From Methanolobus tindarius DSM 2278 (GTDB lineage: Archaea > Halobacteriota > Methanosarcinia > Methanosarcinales > Methanosarcinaceae): a DNA stretch of 64,000 nt. Shown here piece after piece: positions 54,592 through 63,786 of the stretch. The notes beneath the pieces were generated by a model that did no database searches, was not told the DNA's origin, and saw nothing but the letters and a program-made list of their open reading frames with translations. The number at the start of each line of letters is the position of its first letter. The first letter of the stretch is position 1. The DNA is taken from positions 186,001-250,000 of the forward strand of contig NZ_AZAJ01000001.1 of assembly GCF_000504205.1 (NCBI RefSeq), given 5' to 3'. A program made the translations under genes and the position numbers.

Positions 54592-55865
54592 GGTTCTCTT
54601 TAACATCGTGTGGGTAAACGAAGTTTACCCGCCATCAAGAATATCATTGTATTCCTACACTTCTCAGTCTTCAATCCATATGATCTCTTAAAAGCAGTTT
54701 TAATTTTGTTGTTCAATCCTTCAACAACACCATTACTGATACCTTGTTTGATTGATTCCAATATCCCATGAGAATTTCTTTTAATCATCTTGGCCAATGT
54801 GATAATTTCCTTGATGTTGCTATGTGTTCCCCAATAATGCCATTTGTCAAGATATTCCCTCGCTACCTCTATATTTTTTATATCCCACAGACGTTGAAGT
54901 CCAAGCTTAAATCTGTAAGCTTTTGCTGTTTTAGTATCCAAATCTTTGATTGATCGAATCTTAGCTATTTCCCTATCCGATAGATTTTCAGGATTTTTCA
55001 ACCACATGAATCTCGTTTTACCCAGATCTTTATTTGTTTGATACTCCTTTCTTCGAACCTTATCAATTGCATCATTCATCATTTTGACAATATGGAACTT
55101 ATCGTAAACGATCTTAGCATTTGGGAAATATTCCCTTGCTCCACCCCTAAAAGCAGGATACATGTCCATTGAAATATACTTGATATTATCAGGGTCTATT
55201 TTTCTGGAAAGAACTTCCCTGAAGTTCTTGAAAACACTTCTTTTCTTTCCATTTTCAATATGAATTACTCTTGATTGATTTAGATCATAGAACAAGGTCA
55301 CATAGCTGTGACCTTTTTTGACAGATATTTCATCTACTCCAATAGTATCTAACTCAGAGAGATCCATCTTTGCTCTGGCTTCTTCAACATAATGAGCTAG
55401 AATTATCCATACAGAATTTTCATGAATATTGATCAATTCAGCAATTGAAGAAACACTCATTTCTTTGGACATTGCAACGATTAGTGCTTCGAAAAATAAT
55501 GTAAATCCAGTATTTTGTCTTGTCCATGGAACTTCAACAAGTTTTACATCATCTCCATCACACTTTGTTCGGGGAACTCGTGCATGAATGTATGTTTCAT
55601 GATGGAAGAAATCAAGGTGTCTCCATACTTTTTCTTTGGTATCATGGAGATCACACAGTTTGTTGCAAACTGGGCAAGGGAACTTCGTTCCCTTGGTAAA
55701 ATCTAGATAAATATCCATTCTTTTCTTAGAAACATTAAGATCAATGTCTTTCACATACCATGGAGGGGTTATTCCCAGAGCCATTTGAATCAAGAGTTTA
55801 TCGTCCATCCAATATGGATTGGATGAACAGAATATTAAATTACCCACTCAATCTTGAGGAGATCC
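54592..55865 (-). mobile_element. ISL3-family insertion sequence
   Basis: A complete-looking element of 1274 bp. The left end reads GGTTCTCTTTAACATCG and continues TGTGGGTAA; the right end on the opposite strand reads GGATCTCCTCAAGATTG and continues AGTGGGTAA. They agree at 20 of 26 positions. The inverted repeats overlap both ends of the transposase reading frame. A short perfect hairpin (GGGTAAAC/GTTTACCC, 54612-54630) lies inside the left end. No 8-bp target duplication is visible (AGCAAAAC left, ACATTTTT right), so it may be old or have rearranged. Confidence 0.8.
54600..55808 (-). CDS. ISL3-family transposase
   Basis: A protein of about 402 aa with an N-terminal zinc-binding region (FPCPVCNKLCDLHDTKEKVW) and a DDE catalytic domain: first Asp in TIGVDEISVKKGH, second in YISMDMYPAFRGGAREYF, and the Glu in ISNGVVEGLNNKIKTAFKR. 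All three are present and the frame is intact, so it may be active. The ATG at 55808 is used; a GTG at 55847 would place the start inside the inverted repeat. The last codons lie in the left inverted repeat. Confidence 0.92.
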   Translation of the reverse strand: MDDKLLIQMALGITPPWYVKDIDLNVSKKRMDIYLDFTKGTKFPCPVCNKLCDLHDTKEKVWRHLDFFHHETYIHARVPRTKCDGDDVKLVEVPWTRQNTGFTLFFEALIVAMSKEMSVSSIAELINIHENSVWIILAHYVEEARAKMDLSELDTIGVDEISVKKGHSYVTLFYDLNQSRVIHIENGKKRSVFKNFREVLSRKIDPDNIKYISMDMYPAFRGGAREYFPNAKIVYDKFHIVKMMNDAIDKVRRKEYQTNKDLGKTRFMWLKNPENLSDREIAKIRSIKDLDTKTAKAYRFKLGLQRLWDIKNIEVAREYLDKWHYWGTHSNIKEIITLAKMIKRNSHGILESIKQGISNGVVEGLNNKIKTAFKRSYGLKTEKCRNTMIFLMAGKLRLPTRC

Positions 55866-55873
55866 ACATTTTT

Positions 55874-57184
55874 TTACTGACGTTTGAACAGAAGCAGAGC
55901 GCCAACCATTCCCAGAATTCCAAAGGTAATTCCAAATCCTGGTGTACTGACAGAACTTTCAACATCAGGTGTCTCTTCTTCCAGATCTACCTCAACAGTA
56001 TCCTCATCTACAGTACTTGATGTTGTTTCCGAGCTTTCAGTTTCTTGTTCAACTTCTGTTTCAGTCATATCAACTACAACAACTTCTTCTTCAGAAGTTT
56101 CTGCTTCTGCCGTTGTAACTGTGCTTTTTATAGTACAGGTTTTTCTGAGAGTCATTTTAAGACAGGGTGAACTACCAACATCTTCTGTTTGGATGTAAAG
56201 TCCACCGTGCAAGTCTATTTGTTTATCAGCACTCAGAGTCACTGCCTTATTGCTGGAAAGAACAAGGGCATCATCACCTTCATGGAGAACTGTATTTCCA
56301 CTGCTGCCTGCATAATCAATACCATCCATAAGATCTGGTACTTCAAATCCTTCAACATCAAAAATACCATATGTTGCATCACTTTCTATAGTTGTAATGT
56401 CTCCACGGAGGAAAGCATATTTGAAAACTGCAAAGTCTGTGTCAGTGCCTCTGAATATGGATTCAACGGTACAATAGAATACCGGATTATCATCACCGTC
56501 TTTGTAAAGATATGTCCTATCCATATTCGTCATATTTGCAGATGAACTGACGACTCCACTGTCGATTTCTTCACCATTTTTCATAAGGTGAACCCAGACT
56601 TTTTCTCCTTCAACATCAATCTGATCTACAACCAGTGACCATCCGCCTGCAAGTTCCCATTCTTCCCCGGAGAACATCTGTTTCTTGTCATCACTGTCAA
56701 ACTGAAGCAGTATCTTTGCTATTTCGTCAGGCTTACATCCCTGTGAAGGAGCAGACGGATCTTGCGGCATTACCAGATATGCAGGGCCAAAGAAACCCAT
56801 CTGGTAAATGAATTCCAGATCCACATCATCAACAATGAATGTACCACCGTCATCTGAACTTGCTATCTTTGACTTTTTCTTCTGAGGTTTGCACACATAA
56901 TAGAGGTCTCCTTCTTCAATTGTGTCATCAAGCTGGATTCTTTCAGATGAATTCGCACTGTTGTGCAGATAAAGAAGTTCACTTGAAAGACCAGGTTTTA
57001 TCGCATACCAGAAGCCTGAAAATGTGTTTGCATCCCAGTAGAAGTCACCTGCTGCTATTGAAGAATCTGAGCTGTCATATACGGTACTTCGAACAGTATA
57101 AGTCGGATATTCAGCACTTACCGGTACAACAAGCATTACCGCCAGAACCAATAATATACCCATTATTTTTACTATTTTTTTCAT
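55874..57184 (-). CDS. S-layer-domain surface protein with PGF-CTERM anchor
   Basis: A secreted protein of 436 aa: signal peptide (MKKIVKIMGILLVLAVMLVV, then PVSAEY), one S-layer domain of the Methanosarcina type (about 30-340; GDFYWDANTFSGFWYAIKPG, FFGPAYLVMPQDPSA, YGIFDVEGFEVPDLMDGIDY), an acidic Glu/Thr/Ser stalk (about 355-410) and the end STPGFGITFGILGMVGALLL plus FKRQ, a PGF-CTERM signal for archaeosortase processing and lipid attachment. Major S-layer proteins have two such domains; this has one, so it is likely a minor wall protein. The insertion sequence ends 9 nt beyond its stop. Confidence 0.9.
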   Translation of the reverse strand: MKKIVKIMGILLVLAVMLVVPVSAEYPTYTVRSTVYDSSDSSIAAGDFYWDANTFSGFWYAIKPGLSSELLYLHNSANSSERIQLDDTIEEGDLYYVCKPQKKKSKIASSDDGGTFIVDDVDLEFIYQMGFFGPAYLVMPQDPSAPSQGCKPDEIAKILLQFDSDDKKQMFSGEEWELAGGWSLVVDQIDVEGEKVWVHLMKNGEEIDSGVVSSSANMTNMDRTYLYKDGDDNPVFYCTVESIFRGTDTDFAVFKYAFLRGDITTIESDATYGIFDVEGFEVPDLMDGIDYAGSSGNTVLHEGDDALVLSSNKAVTLSADKQIDLHGGLYIQTEDVGSSPCLKMTLRKTCTIKSTVTTAEAETSEEEVVVVDMTETEVEQETESSETTSSTVDEDTVEVDLEEETPDVESSVSTPGFGITFGILGMVGALLLFKRQ

Positions 57185-57468
57185 ATCGATATCTCCGAAA
57201 AGAAAACCCTAGACAGATCCTACCCAATATGGCCCATCTGTAAATTATCCCCAATCAAACTGATAATTGGTTTATTATTTTGAGCAAGATTTTCTCTGAT
57301 TTTCTGCATATAACAAAATGAGAGATTTAATGTTTTACATAAATTAGTTTAAACAAAAAATTCATGTTTATAATTTATATAATCCCTCTAGTTACAATAA
57401 CATTGATATGTGTTAGCATTATAGAATAAATACATTTTGATTTTACTTCTTATTAGCTAATAAAGTAA

Positions 57469-57478
57469 AATATATATA
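57469..57478 (+). promoter_or_regulatory. TATA box of metal-chelate transporter operon
   Basis: AATATATATA about 50 nt before the ATG at 57526, with GGAGAAC as the ribosome site. The 341-bp gap between this gene and the divergent S-layer protein holds both promoters; no further gene is seen. I see no clear palindromic operator of the DtxR type. Confidence 0.45.
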
Positions 57479-57525
57479 GCTCACTTGCATACCAACGTTG
57501 ACATTTACTATTTCGGAGAACAAAA

Positions 57526-58695
57526 ATGAAAGGAAATAAAAATCATCTCATGGTTTTCTTATTCGCGTTAGCAGCGGTCTCAATTTTAGTATCGGGTTGT
57601 ACTGAAACATCTACATCGCAAAGTATACAGACGCAGGATGTAACAACTGTTACAATTACAGATGCCCTTGGAAGAGAAGTGGAAATTCCTGAAAACACAG
57701 AATATGTAATTTGTTCAGGAGTTAATACTCTCAGGTTTCTTACATATCTTGAAGCTCAGGATATGATTGTAGGCATTGACAGGGCAGAAACAACAAGTAC
57801 AGCCTCAAATGCAAAACCATATTCACTTGCAAATCCACAGTTTGCAACAGATTATGTAATATTTGGTGAAACTAGGGGACAGGACGATCCTGAAAAAATA
57901 CTTTCACTTGATCCACTTCCAGATGTGATCATCAAGACTTCTTCTGCAATGGGATACGATCCAGTAGAACTTCAAGAGAAGACAGGTATCCCTGTTGTTG
58001 TTATTAATACAGGGGATCTGGCTGAGAACAGGGACGATCTTGACCAAAGCCTAAGAATAATTGCTCAGGTGGTAGACAAAGAAGAACGTGCAGAAGAAGT
58101 GATAGCTTTCTTTGACGAGGAGCTTGGTTATCTTAATGCACAGACTGAAGATATTGCTGAAGAAGAAAAGCCAACATGTTATGTAGGCGGAATTGGTCGT
58201 TCAGGAGGACCACAGGGCTTCCAGTCAACTGAACCAACATATCCACCGTTCCTATTCACAAATGCACTTAATGTTGCATATGGTGACACGGACATCAATG
58301 TTGCAGATGTTTCCAAAGAGAAGATAATTGAATGGGATCCTGATTATTTATTCCTTGATCTGAATACGATTGAATGTGGAGAGGAAAGAAGCGGACTTAG
58401 CTTGTTGACCAATGATGATTCTTACAGCCTGCTTTCAGCTGTTGAAACTGGTAATGTCTACGGAGTTCTTCCTTTCAATAAGTATGGAACGAATTTTGGT
58501 TCAGTTATTGCAGATTCGTACTTTGTGGGAAAGACACTCTACCCCGACAGATTTGAAGATGTTGATCTTGAAAGCAAGACAATAGATATCTACACATTCC
58601 TTGTCTGCGAAGGCGACGAAGAAAAAGGCAAAGAGATCTATGACTCAATGATCAACACCTATGAAATTCCTGCATTTACCAGGCTGGACATATAA
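57526..58695 (+). CDS. Metal-chelate ABC transporter substrate-binding lipoprotein
   Basis: A protein of 389 aa of the FepB/BtuF (TroA-like) group. The N-terminus is a lipoprotein signal (LAAVSILVSGC with the lipidated Cys), then VTITDALGREVEIPENTEYV, the entry motif of the group, and a helical backbone joining two lobes (ITDAL to YGVLPF). It would bind an iron-siderophore, heme-like or corrinoid ligand outside the cell. The first gene of a four-gene operon. Confidence 0.9.
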   Translation: MKGNKNHLMVFLFALAAVSILVSGCTETSTSQSIQTQDVTTVTITDALGREVEIPENTEYVICSGVNTLRFLTYLEAQDMIVGIDRAETTSTASNAKPYSLANPQFATDYVIFGETRGQDDPEKILSLDPLPDVIIKTSSAMGYDPVELQEKTGIPVVVINTGDLAENRDDLDQSLRIIAQVVDKEERAEEVIAFFDEELGYLNAQTEDIAEEEKPTCYVGGIGRSGGPQGFQSTEPTYPPFLFTNALNVAYGDTDINVADVSKEKIIEWDPDYLFLDLNTIECGEERSGLSLLTNDDSYSLLSAVETGNVYGVLPFNKYGTNFGSVIADSYFVGKTLYPDRFEDVDLESKTIDIYTFLVCEGDEEKGKEIYDSMINTYEIPAFTRLDI

Positions 58696-58717
58696 TCAGG
58701 AAAAATAGGTGAAAGGA

Positions 58718-59788
58718 ATGGACAATATACAGGGTGACATTGCCCGACGTTACAAAGAGCACACCGGCAGGAAAATAACCTATATCCTGTCCGGAGTTGC
58801 TTTTTTATTTTTAATACTTATAATGTCGATCTCATTGGGTCCTGTAGACATTCCCCCCCTGGAAGTTCTACGAACACTAACCGGGGAAAGTGTTTCAGTG
58901 CGCTGGGACAGTATCATCTGGGATATACGTCTTCCCCAGGTGCTAACCGCTATCGTAGCCGGCGCCGGGCTTTCAGTAGCTGGCGTTGTAATGCAATCTA
59001 TCCTTAGAAACCCACTGGGATCACCTTTCACACTCGGGATATCAAATGCTGCAGCCTTCGGAGCTGCTTTTTCAGTAATGGTGCTTGGAACAGGTGCAAC
59101 ACACACCAATGTTGGCAGTGCTGTAACCATCAGCAACCCTTACATTACTACAGTTGTAGCATTTGCATTTTCCCTTTTAGTGACTTTAATAATCATTGCA
59201 TTTTCCAGATTCAGGGGTGTTACACCAGAAGTCATGATACTGGTTGGTGTTGCAATGGGTTCACTTTTTACGGCAGGAACAATGATGTTGCAGTATTTTG
59301 CTGATGACACGCAGCTTGCATCAATTGTTTTCTGGACGTTTGGTGATGTTTCAAGAGCAAGCTGGAGTGAGTTCGCTCTTATAACTGCAGTAGTTGTATT
59401 ATCGATAATCTATTTCACAATCAATCGATGGAAATACAACGCTATTGATGCCGGGGATGAAACTGCAAAGGGACTTGGGGTTAATGTTGAACAGGTACGG
59501 ATGAGAGGAATGATGTGTGCGTCTCTTGTAACCGCTATAATTGTTGCTTTCCTTGGTGTCATTGGTTTTGTAGGACTGATATGTCCCCATATGGCTCGAA
59601 GGATAGTAGGAGATGACCATCGTTTCCTGATAATAGGAAGTGTTGTGATAGGTTCATTACTCTTGCTCAGTGCTGACACTGCTGCAAGGATGATGATAGA
59701 ACCTTACCAATTACCAGTTGCCGTGCTGACTTCTTTTTTGGGTGCACCTACATTTATATACCTGATTTTAGGAGCGAGAAAAATATGA
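58718..59788 (+). CDS. FecCD/BtuC-family permease
   Basis: An integral membrane protein of 356 aa with about ten helices and the family blocks SIIWDIRLPQVLTAIVAGAG, MQSILRNPLGSPFTLGISNA and GVIGFVGLICPHMARRIVGD. The ATG at 58718 has AGGTGA upstream and is preferred to a GTG at 58709. The stop overlaps the ATPase start (ATGA). It forms the membrane channel of the importer. Confidence 0.93.
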   Translation: MDNIQGDIARRYKEHTGRKITYILSGVAFLFLILIMSISLGPVDIPPLEVLRTLTGESVSVRWDSIIWDIRLPQVLTAIVAGAGLSVAGVVMQSILRNPLGSPFTLGISNAAAFGAAFSVMVLGTGATHTNVGSAVTISNPYITTVVAFAFSLLVTLIIIAFSRFRGVTPEVMILVGVAMGSLFTAGTMMLQYFADDTQLASIVFWTFGDVSRASWSEFALITAVVVLSIIYFTINRWKYNAIDAGDETAKGLGVNVEQVRMRGMMCASLVTAIIVAFLGVIGFVGLICPHMARRIVGDDHRFLIIGSVVIGSLLLLSADTAARMMIEPYQLPVAVLTSFLGAPTFIYLILGARKI

Positions 59789-60537
59789 TACTTGAAGTGG
59801 ACGGAGTGGAATTCCAATATAAAAGTAAGGAAGTATTGAAAGAGATAAAATTTGAGCTCAAAAAGAATGAAATCCTTTCAATACTCGGACCGAACGGTGT
59901 GGGAAAAACCACACTGCTCAAATGCATGAACGCAATCCTCAAACCAAAAAGAGGAACAGTACTCATTGAAGACGAAGATGTTCTTAAACTTGAACAGATA
60001 GAGATTGCCAGAAGACTTGGATATGTCCCGCAACGCTGCGAGCCTGCAAGGCTTACAGCCTTTGATGCGATATTGCTTGGAAGGATGCCACATATCAAAT
60101 GGAACATCACAACCGAAGATGTAATGATAGTTGAAGATACCATCAAGAAACTAAATCTTGATGAGATGGCTCTGAGATATATAGATGAGCTCAGCGGTGG
60201 AGAACTCCAGAAAGTTGGAATTGCAAGGGCAATTGCACAGAACCCCAAGCTTTTGTTACTAGACGAACCTACAAGTAGCCTGGATCTCAAAAACCAGCTT
60301 GATATTCTTGATACTGTAAGGGATGTTGTCAGAAAAGAGAATGTTTCAGCAATCATGACAATGCATGATCTTAACCTTGCGTTCAGATATTCAGATAAGT
60401 TCCTCTTCCTGAAAAACGGAACAATATTTGCAGCAGGAAGAATGGAAGATATAACTTCCGACATAATCAAAGAAGTATACGGAGTACCTGTGACAATACA
60501 GAATTATCAGAATGTCTCAGTTGTAATTCCGGTATAA
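59785..60537 (+). CDS. FepC/BtuD-family ABC transporter ATPase
   Basis: A protein of 250 aa with Walker A GPNGVGKTTLL, signature LSGGELQKVGIARAIAQNPK, Walker B LLLLDEPTSSLD and the switch His in MTMHDLNLAFRY. It powers import through the FecCD permease it overlaps. Closely similar to the minus-strand ATPase at 61952-62719. Confidence 0.95.
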   Translation: MILEVDGVEFQYKSKEVLKEIKFELKKNEILSILGPNGVGKTTLLKCMNAILKPKRGTVLIEDEDVLKLEQIEIARRLGYVPQRCEPARLTAFDAILLGRMPHIKWNITTEDVMIVEDTIKKLNLDEMALRYIDELSGGELQKVGIARAIAQNPKLLLLDEPTSSLDLKNQLDILDTVRDVVRKENVSAIMTMHDLNLAFRYSDKFLFLKNGTIFAAGRMEDITSDIIKEVYGVPVTIQNYQNVSVVIPV

Positions 60538-60547
60538 CAGAACGGGA

Positions 60548-61411
60548 ATGAGAAATACTATGGATTTGGACTACCGGAAAATAAACTGGGCTAATGTATG
60601 GACTGACCAGATGAAAAAGCATCTGGAAAGTGGTAACAGAAAAGAGTGTGCTTCCATTTGGGAAGAAAAGGAAAGTGCAAAACGTTTCTGGGAAATGTCC
60701 CTTAGAGACAACCAGAAAAGAGCACGTGATGTAATCAGTGACCTCGATATAACTCCTGATTCAAAAGTCCTTGATATTGGTGCTGGCCCGGGTTCGCTTG
60801 CAATTCCACTTTCTGAAAAGGTAAAACACGTTACTGCTGTAGAGCCTTCCAAAGGCATGATAGAAGTTTTTGAGGACAATATAGCTGAATATAAGCGTGA
60901 CAATATCTCCCTAATCAAGAAAAAGTGGGAGGATATCGATGTTGAAAATGACCTCCATGGACCTTATGATACTATTATAGCATCCTTTTCTCTTGGAATG
61001 CCAGACATCCAAAAAGCAATAGAAGATATGCTTGCAGTAGCTTCAGGAAAAGTTTATCTCTACTGGTTTGCAGGAAGCAATTCCAGAGATGAACATTTCA
61101 TTGAGCTCTGGCCAAAACTTCACGGGACTGAATATTATTCCAAACCACATTCAGACATACTCTATAATGTGCTTTACCAGATGGGAATTCATCCGAATAT
61201 GGAAGTATTCACATTTGACAGGAAAGAAAGCTACGAAACTTTAGAGGAAGCAGTTGCTAATCTTTCAGATCATTTCGCTCTTGGAAATGATGAACACAGA
61301 ATTATTCTGAAAGAATATCTGCAAGAGAAGCTCAAAAAAGAGAACGGGAATTATATCTATGATGGATCTACCAGACGTGTCAGAATCTGGTGGGATACAG
61401 AAAATAACTGA
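60548..61411 (+). CDS. Class I SAM-dependent methyltransferase in the transporter operon
   Basis: A protein of 287 aa (or 283 from the second ATG). The SAM-binding motif is VLDIGAGPGSLAIPLSEKVK, followed by VTAVEPSKGMIEVFEDNIAE and the post-motif DTIIASFSLGMPDI. The N-terminal 60 aa and C-terminal 100 aa are outside the core. It lies 10 nt after the ATPase gene and so is in the importer operon, which suggests that it modifies the imported ligand or a chelator; the substrate is unknown. Confidence 0.8.
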   Translation: MRNTMDLDYRKINWANVWTDQMKKHLESGNRKECASIWEEKESAKRFWEMSLRDNQKRARDVISDLDITPDSKVLDIGAGPGSLAIPLSEKVKHVTAVEPSKGMIEVFEDNIAEYKRDNISLIKKKWEDIDVENDLHGPYDTIIASFSLGMPDIQKAIEDMLAVASGKVYLYWFAGSNSRDEHFIELWPKLHGTEYYSKPHSDILYNVLYQMGIHPNMEVFTFDRKESYETLEEAVANLSDHFALGNDEHRIILKEYLQEKLKKENGNYIYDGSTRRVRIWWDTENN

Positions 61412-61531
61412 TGATAAGGAGCAGGTGTTAATACCTGTTCCTTATTTATGGGAGAAAAGTCGATATCCCCCTCTTTTCTCCCTTCCATATTTTACCAGGT
61501 CACAGGTAATGAAGAAATGCATGATGAAGCT

Positions 61532-61918
61532 TCAGGAAGACTCATCAAAAACAGGCACATAGGGTTTAATATCAATTACAGGTGTGTTGTCAATAGCATC
61601 AAGACCCTTAACTTCCAGTTCCCGCCCTCTTTTTTCAATTAGTTCTACTACAGTAACTCCGATTGGGTTTGGCCTTCCGGGAGTTCTTGAGGCAAATACA
61701 CCTTTCAAGCCTCCAACCCTTCTCTCTGCTATCAGTTCATAACCTTTTGATTTATCAAAGTAGAAAAGCACCTGAAGATGTGTACTCTCTTCTATTTTGT
61801 ATAGTCCATCTTCAAACTCTTCATTAACAAGAATAACGCTGTTTTCTTTGCGCATCTCTTCTGGTACAGCAGGCTCACTGAATGAGCTTTTTATCGTTCC
61901 TATACTTTTAAATTCCAT
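61532..61918 (-). CDS. TrmO/TsaA-like SAM-dependent tRNA methyltransferase
   Basis: A protein of 128 aa of the TsaA (UPF0066) beta-barrel family: FKSIGTIKSSFSEP at the start, HLQVLFYFDKSKGYEL in the middle and the signature GVFASRTPGRPNPIGVTVVE, then the family end LDAIDNTPVIDIKPYVP. TrmO methylates t6A37 in tRNA to m6t6A in bacteria; archaeal members are less studied. It lies between the two importer operons, on the minus strand. Confidence 0.9.
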   Translation of the reverse strand: MEFKSIGTIKSSFSEPAVPEEMRKENSVILVNEEFEDGLYKIEESTHLQVLFYFDKSKGYELIAERRVGGLKGVFASRTPGRPNPIGVTVVELIEKRGRELEVKGLDAIDNTPVIDIKPYVPVFDESS

Positions 61919-61951
61919 AATTATTCACCCATAGTTATTCACCTTTAATAT

Positions 61952-62719
61952 TCATTTACAAGCAATTCTTTTCGGCATTATCCATATCTGGTCAGAATCA
62001 CGTCTTACATCAACACTCACTCCATAAACAGGTTCTATGTTTTCCGGTGTAAGAATATCAGTTCCACCTCCATGGAATATTTCTCCATCTTTCATCATGA
62101 GTATTTTATCACTATATCTTGCTGCAAGGTTGAGATCATGTACGGACATAACAACAGTAACATCATTATTGGCCTGCTCCCTTGTGATTTCAAGAACTTC
62201 CAGTTGATGTTTAAGATCAAGACTACTTGTCGGTTCATCCAGCAAAAGTATTTTTGGCTGCTGAGCGAGTGCTCTTGCAATTATTACTTTCTGTCTTTGT
62301 CCCCCACTCAGTTCGTTGATATTCTTCATTGAAAAATCACTCAGGTCCATCATGTCTATGACATCTGATACTATCTCCAGATCTTTTGAGCTTGGAAGCC
62401 ATTTCATGTGGGGTTTTCTTCCCATAAGCACTGTATCAAAAACAGATGTAGGAAATGCTCCTCTTTCAGCTTGGGGGATGTATCCAACTATTCTTGCAAT
62501 ATCCTCTCTGTGCAGTTTATTCAGGTCATACTTATCAATAAGAATTGATCCTTTCTTAGGACTCAATATTTTATTCATACATTTGAGAAATGTAGTCTTT
62601 CCTGAACCATTTGGCCCAATTATTGAAAGAAACTCTCCTTTGTCAACCTTTAAATTCATATTTTTCAATGTTGGTTTTCCATTATAACTGAATTCAAGTC
62701 CTTCTATGTTTATTTTCAC
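61952..62719 (-). CDS. FepC/BtuD-family ABC transporter ATPase, second importer
   Basis: A protein of 255 aa with Walker A GPNGSGKTTFL, signature LSGGQRQKVIIARALAQQPK, Walker B LLLDEPTSSLD and VHDLNLAARYSD. The start is a GTG that overlaps the permease stop (GTGA) behind a strong GGGGAGG; the open frame continues upstream to 62866 only because of the overlap with the permease gene. Confidence 0.94.
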   Translation of the reverse strand: MKINIEGLEFSYNGKPTLKNMNLKVDKGEFLSIIGPNGSGKTTFLKCMNKILSPKKGSILIDKYDLNKLHREDIARIVGYIPQAERGAFPTSVFDTVLMGRKPHMKWLPSSKDLEIVSDVIDMMDLSDFSMKNINELSGGQRQKVIIARALAQQPKILLLDEPTSSLDLKHQLEVLEITREQANNDVTVVMSVHDLNLAARYSDKILMMKDGEIFHGGGTDILTPENIEPVYGVSVDVRRDSDQIWIMPKRIACK

Positions 62720-63783
62720 CAGTATTCCCTCCCCTTGATAATCAGGTATATGAATAGAGGAGCACCCAGGAAAGATGTTATTATACCAACCGGCAGGACC
62801 TGTGGCGCAATGATGTTTCTTGCCACGGTATCGGATGCAAGCAAAAGTAAACTCCCAATTATGCATGAAACCGGAAGTAAAAGCATTTCGTTTCCACCAA
62901 TTATCTTGCGGACTATGTGTGGCACAACAAGTCCCACAAATCCTATGATCCCTACTAAAGAAACTATCAGAGCAGAAACAAAAGATGCTCCTATCATGGC
63001 TCTCATCCTTAGTTTATCAACATCAACTCCCAGACTTTTAGCTGTGTCATCCCCAGAGTTCAAGGCATTATAATTCCAGCTGTTATATGCAAACCATATT
63101 GAAACCGGGATAACAAATAATGAGATAAGTCCCAGTTCAGTCCATGTAGTCTTACTCACATCCCCGAATTGCCAGAAAATTACAGAAGCAATCTGCGTAT
63201 CTTCAGCAAAATACTGTATTGCACTGGTACCAGCAGTAAACAGCGACCCCAGTGCTATTCCTGCAAGTATCATTATCTCAGGAGTTGCTTTCTTGATTTT
63301 TGCAAGTGCCAGAATCACAGCTGTGGAAAATAGTGAACAGGTAAAGGCTGAAATACTGGTGATATAAGGGTTATCAAGGACAACAGCTCCGGTGCTGTAT
63401 GCGGTTCCGGTCCCCAGCAGGACAATGGAGCAGGAAGCGCCAAATGCAGCTGCATGTGATATTCCAAGTGTGAAAGGTGATGCAAGCGGATTTTTAAGGA
63501 CACTCTGCATAGCAGCACCTGATATAGCAAGACCTGATCCGGCAACGATAGCTGTTAGTATTTGTGGCAACCTTATATTCCATATTATATTGTAGGCAGT
63601 ACCACTAACAATCTGACCTGTGAATACGGCGTACATCTCTGCGTAGGTCAGTTTAACAGGACCGTTCAATATGGCATATATTGTAAGCAAAGTCAGCAAA
63701 ATCAGTACTGACATTGTGAATAACAATTTTTGCCCTATATCTTTCCTGTATTCATCCAGAACCTGATTTTGGAACATTTTCAA
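62716..63783 (-). CDS. FecCD/BtuC-family permease, second importer
   Basis: An integral membrane protein of 355 aa: NIIWNIRLPQILTAIVAGSG, MQSVLKNPLASPFTLGISHA and GIIGFVGLVVPHIVRKIIGG, matching the plus-strand permease block by block. It follows the substrate-binding gene by 3 nt. Confidence 0.93.
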   Translation of the reverse strand: MKMFQNQVLDEYRKDIGQKLLFTMSVLILLTLLTIYAILNGPVKLTYAEMYAVFTGQIVSGTAYNIIWNIRLPQILTAIVAGSGLAISGAAMQSVLKNPLASPFTLGISHAAAFGASCSIVLLGTGTAYSTGAVVLDNPYITSISAFTCSLFSTAVILALAKIKKATPEIMILAGIALGSLFTAGTSAIQYFAEDTQIASVIFWQFGDVSKTTWTELGLISLFVIPVSIWFAYNSWNYNALNSGDDTAKSLGVDVDKLRMRAMIGASFVSALIVSLVGIIGFVGLVVPHIVRKIIGGNEMLLLPVSCIIGSLLLLASDTVARNIIAPQVLPVGIITSFLGAPLFIYLIIKGREYW

Positions 63784-63786
63784 CCC

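Noticed and set aside
54584-55873. 8-bp target site duplication of the insertion sequence
   Set aside because: The flanking octamers AGCAAAAC and ACATTTTT do not match.
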